Assembly (NCBI GenBank): GCA_017860005.1
Contig: JAFNAE010000007.1
Coordinates: 1 to 39,118, forward strand
Source of the DNA: Acidobacteriota bacterium
GTDB taxonomy: Bacteria > Acidobacteriota > Thermoanaerobaculia > Multivoradales > JAGPDF01
Length of the DNA: 39,118 nucleotides
Direction: 5' to 3'
A program made the translations under genes and the position numbers. The notes beneath the pieces were generated by a model. That model ran no database searches and was not told the origin of the DNA. It was given only the letters and a program-made list of their open reading frames with translations. Of this stretch, positions 1 through 7,366 are shown piece after piece. How positions within the stretch are numbered: position 1 is the stretch's first letter; every line of letters begins with the position of its first letter.

Positions 1-416
1 TAGGCGCGCACGCCCAGCCCGGTGTCCATGAGCAGGTCCTTGATCTCCTTGAGACGGATCAGCTTGCCGTTGAGGCGGTACTGGCTCTCGCCGGTGCGGA
101 AGACCCGGCGGGAGACCACCATGTGGCCGTCGTCGCTGCCCGCGAAGCCGGGCTCGGTGCGGAAGCAGAGCGTGACCTCGCCCATGCCCAGCGGCTTGCG
201 CTTCTCCGAGCCGTTGAAGATCACGTCCTCCATGGTGTCCGCGCGCATGGACTTGGCGCTCTGCTCGCCCAGCACCCAGGTGATGGCGTCCGAGAGGTTG
301 GACTTGCCGCAGCCGTTCGGCCCCACGATGCCGGTGATGCCGCCCGCGAAGCGGACCTCCACCGGATCCACGAACGACTTGAAGCCGGACAGCTCGAGAC
401 GCTCCAGTTTGAGCAT
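1..416 (-). CDS. smc: Chromosome segregation ATPase SMC, N-terminal part (cut by window start)
   Basis: This is the N-terminal end of SMC, the condensin ATPase that organises and segregates the chromosome. The reverse-strand translation begins MLKLERLELSGFKSFVDP, the typical SMC opening. A Walker A motif GPNGCGKS lies at residues 32-39, followed by SNLSDAITWVLGEQ, which is characteristic of bacterial SMC rather than RecN or SbcC. About 138 codons are visible; the coiled coil, hinge and Walker B half lie outside the window. The ATG at 416-414 is preceded on its strand by a G-rich run (GGGGGGA) that can serve as ribosome binding site. It diverges from the pyr operon; the shared intergenic region carries two similar 16-bp boxes. 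Confidence 0.95.
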   Translation of the reverse strand, partial: MLKLERLELSGFKSFVDPVEVRFAGGITGIVGPNGCGKSNLSDAITWVLGEQSAKSMRADTMEDVIFNGSEKRKPLGMGEVTLCFRTEPGFAGSDDGHMVVSRRVFRTGESQYRLNGKLIRLKEIKDLLMDTGLGVRA

Positions 417-468
417 GAGACGCGATCCCCCCGGGAACGCCGGCAAGGTACCAGAAGGGAGCTCGCGG

Positions 469-515
469 GCACAAGATCTGGGGTCCGGCGGGGCGGTAGC
501 CACAAGATGTTGGAA
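469..515. promoter_or_regulatory. Tandem 16-bp boxes resembling NrdR sites
   Basis: Two related 16-mers at 469-484 and 500-515 share the core CACAAGAT followed by a T two bases later, and are exactly 31 bp apart start to start. The architecture (16-bp boxes of general form acaCwAkATnTwG, spaced about three helical turns apart) is that of NrdR repressor boxes. The first box overlaps a possible -35 for smc; the second ends 18 bp before the -35 of the pyr promoter. NrdR identity is inference from motif and spacing; no nrd gene is in the window. Confidence 0.35.
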
Positions 516-533
516 GGGCCGGCTCCTGGCGCA

Positions 534-563
534 TTGACCTCGGGGGGCCCGGGCCCATACGAT
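534..563 (+). promoter_or_regulatory. Sigma70-type promoter of the pyr operon
   Basis: TTGACC at 534-539 and TACGAT at 558-563 are separated by 18 bp, the best housekeeping-type promoter match in the window. Transcription would start near 570, after the ATG at 567, which favours the TTG at 600 as the pyrR start. The leader would then be only about 30 nt, too short for a classical PyrR attenuator. Confidence 0.55.
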
Positions 564-599
564 CCGATGCCGGTCTCGAGACCCGATCGGAGCCCAATC

Positions 600-1150
600 T
601 TGAATCTCGTCGCGAAGGCCACCATCCTCGATGCCGCCGAGACCGCGCGTGTCCTGCGCCGGATGGCGGGCGAGATCGTCGAAGCGCAGCGCGGCGTCGA
701 GGGCCTGATCATCGTCGGCATCCGCTCGCGCGGCGTGCCCATGGCGGAAGCGATCTGCACGGAGATCGAGCGGCTCGAGGGCAAGCGGCCGCCGATGGGA
801 ACCCTCGACATCACGCTCTATCGCGACGACCTCTCGCTGATCGCGCCCAAGCCGGTGGTCCGGGAGAGCCATCTCCCCGAGGACATCGAGGGCAAGGTGC
901 TGGTGCTGTGCGACGACGTCCTCTACACCGGGCGCACCGCGCGCGCGGCGCTCGACGCGCTGGTCGACTTCGGGCGGCCCCGGGCCATTCGCCTGGCGGT
1001 GCTCGTCGATCGCGGCTGGCGCGAGCTGCCGATCCACGCCGATTTCGTCGGTCGCAAGGTGCCGACGCGGGCCAACGAGGTGATCAAGGTCAGCTTCGAG
1101 GCCATCGACGGCGAGACCAGCGTCCAGATCCTCGAGCGGCAGGCCGAGGG

Positions 1151-1154
<4 letters not shown>
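600..1154 (+). CDS. pyrR: PyrR bifunctional pyrimidine regulator / uracil phosphoribosyltransferase
   Basis: PyrR belongs to the type I phosphoribosyltransferases; family members bind pyr mRNA in a UMP-dependent way and/or convert uracil and PRPP to UMP. Visible motifs are the early KATILDA segment, [10 protein letters not shown], the PRPP-binding loop [18 protein letters not shown], and the C-terminal [23 protein letters not shown] chose the TTG at 600: GGAG at 589-592 lies 7 nt upstream, the product is about 184 residues (close to the family's ~180), and the ATG at 567 probably lies before the transcription start. It overlaps pyrB by ATGA. No PyrR-type RNA attenuator is visible, so the enzymatic role or another control mode is plausible. 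Confidence 0.93.
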
Positions 1155-2088
<934 letters not shown>

Positions 2089-2092
<4 letters not shown>

Positions 2093-3378
2093 GCCGTCTG
2101 CTGGTGCGCGGCGGCCGCGTGATCGACCCCTCGCAGGGGCTCGACGGCAGGCGCGACCTGCTGCTCGAGGACGGGCGCGTGGCCCGGCTGGAGGCCGCGA
2201 TCGATGCCCGCGACGGCGACCGCGTGATCGACGCCGCGGGGCGGGTGGTCACGCCCGGCCTGATCGACATCCACGTCCACCTGCGCGAGCCCGGCCAGGA
2301 GGCCAAGGAGACGGTCGCCTCCGGCGCGGCCGCGGCGGTGGCGGGCGGATTCACCGCGGTCGCGTGCATGGCCAACACCTCGCCGGTCAACGACTCCAGG
2401 CTGGTCACCGAGCTCGTGCTCGGCGCCGCGCGCGCCGCCGGGCTGGCCCGTGTCCATCCGGTGGGCGCCATCTCGATGGGGCTGGAGGGCGAGCAGCTCG
2501 CGCCCTTCGGCCAGCTGGTCGCCGCCGGCTGCGTGGCGGTCTCCGACGACGGCCGGCCGGTGATGAGCGCCGAGCTGATGCGGCGCGCGCTCGAGTTCGC
2601 CCGCCATTTCCGGATCCCGGTCGTCCAGCACGCCCAGGACCTCGACCTGTCGGGCGAAGGCGTGATGCACGAGGGAGTCGCCTCGGCGTGCTGCGGGCTG
2701 CCGGGAATCCCGGGCGCCGCCGAGGACGTGATGGTGGCGCGCGACCTGATCCTCACCGAGGACTCCGGCGGCCGCTACCACGTCGCCCACATCTCGACCG
2801 CGCGCGCCCTGGGCCTGGTGCGCGAGGCGAAGGCGCGCGGCCTGAACGTCACCTGCGAGGTGACGCCCCACCACCTGCTGCTCGACGATCGCGCGGTGAC
2901 CGCCTCCGGCTTCGACGCGAACTTCAAGATGCAGCCGCCGCTGCGCGGTGAATCGGACGTGGCGGCATTGGTCGCGGGCCTGGTCGACGGCACCGTGGAC
3001 GCCATCGCCTCGGACCACGCCCCCCACACCCGCGACGAAAAGGCGCTCGAGTTCCAGGCCGCGCCGTTCGGCATCGTCGGCCTCGAGACCGCGCTGCCGC
3101 TCTGCCTCGACCGGCTGGTGGCGGCCGGCATCCTCCCGCTCGCCCGCCTGGTCGAGCTCATGTCGACCGGCCCGGCTCGGGTCCTGGGCCTGCCGGGCGG
3201 CACCCTGGCCATCGGCGCGCCCGCCGACGTCACCGTCATCGACCTCGAGCGCGAGCTCGACGTGGTGGCCGCGCGCTTCCGCTCCAAGGCCCGGAACACG
3301 CCGTTCGAGGGCTGGAAGCTGCGCGGCTGCGCGGTGGCCACCATCGTCGGCGGCCGCCTCGTCTACGAGCGCGATTGA
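2089..3378 (+). CDS. pyrC: Dihydroorotase (type I)
   Basis: Zinc amidohydrolase that cyclises carbamoyl aspartate to dihydroorotate. The 429-residue protein shows the metal motif [10 protein letters not shown] (His62 and His64), the substrate-binding region [14 protein letters not shown], further metal histidines in VVQHAQD and HVAHIST, and the catalytic aspartate segment [11 protein letters not shown]. These mark class I dihydroorotases, the type that often pairs with PyrB. GTG at 2089 is the start: it gives the family-typical [13 protein letters not shown] opening and overlaps the pyrB stop by 4 bp. The active-site set appears complete, so it is probably a functional enzyme rather than a PyrC-like scaffold. 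Confidence 0.96.
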
Positions 3379-4250
3379 GCCGGACCGTCGAGGGCCCGGG
3401 CCGGGGGGAGGGCGGCGGAGCCGTCGACCACGGCCGCCTGCTCGCCGCCGCGATCGCCGCCGCCGAGGCCGGCGCGGAGGTCCTGGGCAGGTACTTCCGC
3501 AGCGGCCGGCTGCGCGTCGACGTCAAGGGCCAGCACGACTTCGTGACCCAGGCCGACCGCGAGAGCGAGGCGGCGCTGGTGGCCGAGATCCTGGCGCGCT
3601 TTCCCGATCACCGCATCCTGGCCGAGGAGGGCTCGGCTCACGAGGGCGCCCGCTCCGACTACGAGTGGGTGATCGATCCGCTCGACGGCACCACGAACTT
3701 CCTGCAGGGACTGCCGGTCTGGGCGGTGTCGATCGCGTGCCGGCGCGGCGACGAGCTGCTGGCCGGGGTCGTGCTCGACCCCGAGGGGGGCAACCTCTTC
3801 ACCGCGACGCGCGGCGGCGGCGCGCACTGGAACGGACGCCCGATGCGGGTCGCGCCGCGCCCGTCGCTCGACGACGCCTTTCTCGCCACCGGGTATCCCT
3901 TCCGGGCGCGTGCCGCCCTCGATCTCTACCTCGCGCTGTTCCGCTCCGTCTTCTCCCGCGCGCGCGCCATCCGGAGATGCGGCGCCGCGGCGCTCGATCT
4001 CGCGTACACCGCAGCGGGGGTCTACGACGGCTTCTTCGAGCTCCGGCTCTCGCCCTGGGACGTGGCGGCCGGTGCGCTGCTGGTGCTCGAGGCGGGAGGC
4101 GAGCTGTCGGACTTCGACGGCGCGGCGCGCTACCTGGTCTCGGGCAACGTCCTCGCCGGACCCGCCGGCGTGCGCGCCGGGCTGGCCGAGGCGGCGCGCG
4201 CCTGCGGGGCGAGCGAAGCGGAGATCGACCGACTCGTGCCCCGCTCCTGA
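3375..4250 (+). CDS. Inositol monophosphatase family protein (SuhB/IMPase-like)
   Basis: Mg-dependent sugar-phosphate phosphatase of the FIG superfamily; members hydrolyse inositol-1-phosphate, fructose-1,6-bisphosphate or 3'-phosphoadenosine 5'-phosphate. The metal motif WVIDPLDGTTNF lies around residues 98-109 (Asp101, Asp104), with an upstream acidic ILAEEGS loop and the C-terminal signatures GAAALDLAYTAAGVYDGFFE and SPWDVAAG. The 291-residue reading uses a TTG start that overlaps the pyrC stop as TTGA; the first ~20 residues are Gly-rich and not conserved, so the true start could be slightly downstream. Last gene of the pyr operon. The substrate cannot be assigned from sequence. Confidence 0.9.
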   Translation: MSRTVEGPGRGEGGGAVDHGRLLAAAIAAAEAGAEVLGRYFRSGRLRVDVKGQHDFVTQADRESEAALVAEILARFPDHRILAEEGSAHEGARSDYEWVIDPLDGTTNFLQGLPVWAVSIACRRGDELLAGVVLDPEGGNLFTATRGGGAHWNGRPMRVAPRPSLDDAFLATGYPFRARAALDLYLALFRSVFSRARAIRRCGAAALDLAYTAAGVYDGFFELRLSPWDVAAGALLVLEAGGELSDFDGAARYLVSGNVLAGPAGVRAGLAEAARACGASEAEIDRLVPRS

Positions 4251-4262
4251 CCCGGGCGCTGG

Positions 4263-4268
4263 TAATCT
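4263..4268 (+). promoter_or_regulatory. -10 box (TAATCT) 9 nt before the M23 gene
   Basis: TAATCT lies 9 nt before the ATG at 4278 and there is no Shine-Dalgarno sequence between them. This fits a leaderless or near-leaderless transcript. No convincing -35 is seen. Confidence 0.45.
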
Positions 4269-4277
4269 CGCGGCGGC

Positions 4278-5306
4278 ATGCGCGAGCGGCCGCCCACCCT
4301 GGAGTTGCGCGTGGTCTCCGACTCGGGGCGCACCGAGCGCTCCGTGCGCCTGCCGCGCACGGCACGCGCCGCGCTGCTGGCGGGCGCGCTCGCGGTGCTC
4401 GGCGGCCTGGTCACGGTCGCGGCGGTGGCGCCGAGCGCGGTCCGGGCCTATCGAGCGCACCGCGAGTACGACCTGCAGCTCGCGCGGCGCCTGCAGCTCG
4501 GGACCCGCCTGCGCGCGCTGGTCGAGAGCCTCTCGAACCTCGACCGCCAGGCCGAGCGGCTCGACCAGCGGGTGCGCCGACTGCAGGAGATCTACGGGCT
4601 CGCCGGAGGGCCGGCGCGCTCGCCGGTGCTCGACCTGGTGGCGCGTGCGGACGGCGAGTCGATCTTCGCCGGCGCCATCGCGCGCGGGCTCCGGCTGGCC
4701 GAGTCGGCGGAGGCGCGCGTCGAGCGCGCCGATCGCGGCCTCGCCGCGCTGGCCGCCTGGGAGACGGCCCACCCCGGCGAGGTCGCGCAGCTGCCGGTGC
4801 GCTCGCCCCTGCCCGAGGGCGTGTCGGTACCGACCAGCGGCTTCGGACAGCGCCGCATGCCCGGCGCCGGCGAGCTCGAGTTCCACGCCGGACTCGATTT
4901 CGCGGCCGCCGCCGGAACCGAGGTGGTGGCGACCGGCGACGGCGTCGTGCTCTGGTCCGGAGAGGCGCCGAGCCAGTCGGGACCGGCGTGGTGGCGCCTG
5001 GGCAGGATCGTGGCGGTCCGTCACGGCGACCGTTTCCTCTCGATCTACGGGCACTGCGAGCGGGTGCTGGCGGCGCGCGGACGGCGGGTCGAGGCGGGCG
5101 AGACGATCGCACGGGTCGGCGCCACCGGCTGGACCGGATCGCCGCAGCTCCACTACGAGATCCGCCGCCGCGCCGTCGGCGGCGGCTGGACGGCGGTCGA
5201 TCCCGGCATCTTCCTGCTCGCCCTCGAGGCGCCGGCAGGGGAGACGGCCGAGCCGGCACCCGGTGGACCCGCGGCGCCCCCGCTGCCGCGCGCGTTCCAG
5301 CCCTGA
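4278..5306 (+). CDS. Membrane-anchored LytM/M23-family peptidoglycan protein
   Basis: A short basic cytoplasmic stretch is followed by one transmembrane helix (about residues 31-52), a coiled-coil segment (about 60-105) and a C-terminal LytM/M23 domain (about 180-315). It should sit in the inner membrane with the domain in the periplasm. Zinc motif HAGLD gives His203 and Asp207; YGHC gives His259; the last motif reads PQLHYEI, so His292 is present but the first histidine of the usual HxH is Gln290. In LytM that histidine is catalytic, so the protein may be a weak endopeptidase or an amidase activator like EnvC/NlpD. A ~12-residue insertion precedes the core strand containing VAVRHGD. The Pro/Ala-rich C-terminus is unremarkable. 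Confidence 0.87.
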   Translation: MRERPPTLELRVVSDSGRTERSVRLPRTARAALLAGALAVLGGLVTVAAVAPSAVRAYRAHREYDLQLARRLQLGTRLRALVESLSNLDRQAERLDQRVRRLQEIYGLAGGPARSPVLDLVARADGESIFAGAIARGLRLAESAEARVERADRGLAALAAWETAHPGEVAQLPVRSPLPEGVSVPTSGFGQRRMPGAGELEFHAGLDFAAAAGTEVVATGDGVVLWSGEAPSQSGPAWWRLGRIVAVRHGDRFLSIYGHCERVLAARGRRVEAGETIARVGATGWTGSPQLHYEIRRRAVGGGWTAVDPGIFLLALEAPAGETAEPAPGGPAAPPLPRAFQP

Positions 5307-5319
5307 ACGGGCGCTCCTC

Positions 5320-5325
5320 TAGAAT
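5320..5325 (+). promoter_or_regulatory. -10 box (TAGAAT) 9 nt before the PilZ gene
   Basis: TAGAAT precedes the ATG at 5335 by 9 nt with no Shine-Dalgarno sequence in between. It is one of the clearest members of the window-wide leaderless pattern. Confidence 0.5.
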
Positions 5326-5334
5326 GGCGCGATC

Positions 5335-6156
5335 ATGGCCGAGGAACGCAGGGCCTGCGAGCGCTTCGCGCGTCGCGTCGAGGTCCGTTTCTGGCGCGCC
5401 GCCAGCACCCAGCCGCATACGGGCTTCACGACCAACGTCTCGACCAGCGGTCTGTTCCTCGGCACCACCCACAATCTCGAGCCGGGCGAGCGCGTCCGGC
5501 TCGAGCTGCCGGACCGCGACGGGAGCTTCATCATCGAGGCCCAGGTGGTGCGCGTGCATCGGGTGTCGGTCTCGCTGCGGCACATCGATCAGCCGGGCGC
5601 GGGGCTGCGGTTCCTCTCGCCGCCGGACCTGCTCGCATCGCTCATCCCGATCGCGCGCGCGGCCCCGGGCACGGGCGGTCGTGACCGGCTGCCCAGCCGC
5701 GCCGGCCTGGCGCAGCCCGGCCGGCGCGCGGTGGCTGCCGACGCCGTCGCTCCCGCCGCCACCGGGCCGGCGCCCGCGCGCGGACCGGACGCCGCTTCCG
5801 CGCCGACCCGCGCCCCGGAACCGGCGCGCACCGCCGGCGGTCTGCCCGTGGTGGTGATGGAGTTCAGCGACCGCACCGGCTTCCTCTCCACCTATCACCG
5901 CGACCTCGCGTCGGGTTCGCTCCATGTCTCGAGCGACGTCACGGCGGGTCTCCACGAGACGGTCCTGGTCGAGATCCGGCCGCCGCTGCCGAATCACCCG
6001 CCGCTGCGCTTCGAGGCCACCGTGGTCCACCGCTTCGAGCCGCGCGCGGCGGCGGGCCGGGGCAGTCCCGTGCTGGCCGGCATCGGAGTCCGCTTTCGCG
6101 ACCCGGAAGGCCTGCGCGCGGCGCTCGCCCCGATCCTGGCCGAGCTGCGTCGCTAG
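5335..6156 (+). CDS. PilZ-domain protein with a second PilZ-like domain
   Basis: Cytosolic protein of 273 residues, probably a c-di-GMP receptor. The N-terminal PilZ domain (about 1-100) has the ligand-binding RxxxR (Arg10, Arg14) and NxSxxG (Asn34, Ser36, Gly39) motifs, followed by a pattern of beta strands. A Pro/Ala-rich linker (about 110-165) leads to a second domain (about 170-270) of similar size, with strands such as LRFEATVVHRF and GIGVRFRD but without RxxxR. It is therefore best seen as one binding PilZ domain plus a degenerate partner. The ATG at 5335 follows a -10-like box by 9 nt. Output partner unknown; family members control motility, exopolysaccharide or secretion. Confidence 0.8.
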   Translation: MAEERRACERFARRVEVRFWRAASTQPHTGFTTNVSTSGLFLGTTHNLEPGERVRLELPDRDGSFIIEAQVVRVHRVSVSLRHIDQPGAGLRFLSPPDLLASLIPIARAAPGTGGRDRLPSRAGLAQPGRRAVAADAVAPAATGPAPARGPDAASAPTRAPEPARTAGGLPVVVMEFSDRTGFLSTYHRDLASGSLHVSSDVTAGLHETVLVEIRPPLPNHPPLRFEATVVHRFEPRAAAGRGSPVLAGIGVRFRDPEGLRAALAPILAELRR

Positions 6157-6170
6157 CCGCGCCCATCCGG

Positions 6171-6239
6171 TAGAATTCCGCTGCTGCTGGCCCCGGCGCC
6201 CGGCCCACCCGGCGCGCCGTTCCCGAGCCGACCGAGGAG
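6171..6239 (+). promoter_or_regulatory. brxA -10 box (TAGAAT) and Shine-Dalgarno site
   Basis: TAGAAT at 6171-6176 is followed by a leader of about 65 nt ending in AGGAG at 6235-6239, 9 nt before the ATG at 6249. The ribosome site selects this ATG over the GTG at 6243. Unlike its neighbours this gene is not leaderless. Confidence 0.5.
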
Positions 6240-6248
6240 AGTGTGCGC

Positions 6249-6677
6249 ATGCCCTACAGTCCGCTGCTGATCCGTCCGATGCGAGAGGAGCTCCTGGCGG
6301 TCGGTTTCGAGGAGCTCTCGACCGCCGCCGACGTCGATCGGTTCCTGGCCGACACGAACGGCACCGCGCTGGTCGTGGTCAACTCCGTGTGCGGCTGCGC
6401 GGCCGGGATGGCGCGGCCGGGAGTCCGGCTCGCGCTGCGCGAGGGTCCGCGCCCCGACCGCCTCGGCACCGTGTTCGCGGGCCAGGACCTCGAGGCGACG
6501 GCGCGCGCGCGCGCCGCGTTCGGCGACATTCCGCCCTCCTCTCCCTCGATGGCGCTGTTCAAGGGCGGCGAGCTGGTCTGGTTCCTGCCGCGTCACCGCA
6601 TCGAGAGGCGCGACGCGCTCGACGTCGCCGCCGACCTCGGTGCCGCGTTCGCCGAGCACTGTGCGGTCCGGGCGTGA
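6249..6677 (+). CDS. brxA: Bacilliredoxin BrxA/BrxB family protein
   Basis: Bacilliredoxins remove bacillithiol from mixed disulfides on cytosolic proteins. The 142-residue protein matches the family along its length: MPYSPLLIRPMREEL opening, the redox motif VCGCAAG (CGC at residues 48-50), FAGQDLEATARAR, PSSPSMALFK, and the FLPRHRIE segment. Members of this family (formerly DUF1094/YphP) carry CGC rather than thioredoxin's CGPC. A strong AGGAG 9 nt upstream fixes the ATG at 6249. The following small gene begins 7 bp after its stop. A YpdA-like reductase at 35310 would be the natural partner; bacillithiol synthesis genes are not in the window. Confidence 0.93.
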   Translation: MPYSPLLIRPMREELLAVGFEELSTAADVDRFLADTNGTALVVVNSVCGCAAGMARPGVRLALREGPRPDRLGTVFAGQDLEATARARAAFGDIPPSSPSMALFKGGELVWFLPRHRIERRDALDVAADLGAAFAEHCAVRA

Positions 6678-6684
6678 GGCCGAG

Positions 6685-6963
6685 TTGAGGACCTTCCGCG
6701 AGCACGAGCACAAGCACGACCTCCACGGCATCACGGTGGTGGTGGAGACCGACGGCGCCGAGCTCTGGATCGGCCGCTGCGACGACGTGGTCGAAGCGGG
6801 GGTGGTCCTGCGCGACGCCGACGTGCATCGCGAGGGCGAGGCCGGGCCGCCGCGCGCCCAGTGGCTCGAGCGCGCGCGCAGCTTCGGCGTCTGGCCCCGG
6901 CACCGGCACGTGGTGGTGCCCGCGGCGCGCGTGACCGGCGTGCGGCGCCTGGCCGAGATCTGA
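6685..6963 (+). CDS. Small protein of unknown function downstream of brxA
   Basis: I do not recognise a named family. The 92-residue product begins RTFREHEHKHDLHGITVVVET, rich in His and charged residues. It contains a Gly-Arg-Cys (WIGRCDD), and ends with a basic VWPRHRHVVVPAARV segment; no signal peptide or membrane helix is evident. The TTG at 6685 is 7 bp after the brxA stop and follows GAGG by 5 nt; an alternative GTG at 6661 would overlap brxA. The next gene starts 3 bp after its stop, so it sits in a tight brxA operon. The single cysteine and clustered histidines would suit metal or redox work, but that is speculation. Confidence 0.6.
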   Translation: MRTFREHEHKHDLHGITVVVETDGAELWIGRCDDVVEAGVVLRDADVHREGEAGPPRAQWLERARSFGVWPRHRHVVVPAARVTGVRRLAEI

Positions 6964-6966
6964 ATC

Positions 6967-7347
6967 GTGGCCGCTCGCCTCGCCGCCGCCGCCGCGTTCG
7001 CCGCCGCGTTGGCGGTTGCGGCGGGCGCGTTCGGCGCCCACGCGCTCGCCGCCCGGCTCGGCGCGCGCGAACGGGAGCTGTGGGAGTCCGCCACGCGCTA
7101 CCTGGCCTGGTCCGCGCTCGGCAGCCTCGCCATGGCGCTCCACCTCGTCCGCTCCAGCGCGGGAGCGGCTGGGACCGGCGGCGCGCTCACGCTGCTCGCC
7201 GGCGGCGCCTGGTTCTCGCTCACCCTCTACGGGCTCGCGCTCGGCGCGCCGCGCTGGCTGGGCGCGCTCACCCCGATCGGCGGGCTCGCCATGATCCTGG
7301 GCTTCGTCGCCTTCGCGCTCGCGATCCTGCGCGCCGGCCCGGGCTGA
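6967..7347 (+). CDS. DUF423 family small membrane protein
   Basis: A 126-residue integral membrane protein with four predicted hydrophobic helices. It shows the DUF423 (YgdD-like) landmarks: GAFGAHAL near the N-terminus, a central ESATRYLAWSALGSLAM segment, WFSLTLYGLAL, and the C-terminal LTPIGGLAMILGFV. The family is widespread and its function is unknown. The GTG start lies 3 bp after the preceding stop, indicating cotranscription with brxA and the small unknown gene. The first ~20 residues are almost pure Ala, consistent with a first membrane helix in a high-GC genome. Confidence 0.85.
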   Translation: MAARLAAAAAFAAALAVAAGAFGAHALAARLGARERELWESATRYLAWSALGSLAMALHLVRSSAGAAGTGGALTLLAGGAWFSLTLYGLALGAPRWLGALTPIGGLAMILGFVAFALAILRAGPG

Positions 7348-7366
7348 CTTCCGAAGGAGACACCGC

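Noticed and set aside
2948-5857. A 969-codon plus-strand frame across pyrC, the phosphatase and the M23 gene
   Set aside because: Composition is Arg/Pro/Ala shadow translation; the real genes occupy other frames with clear motifs.
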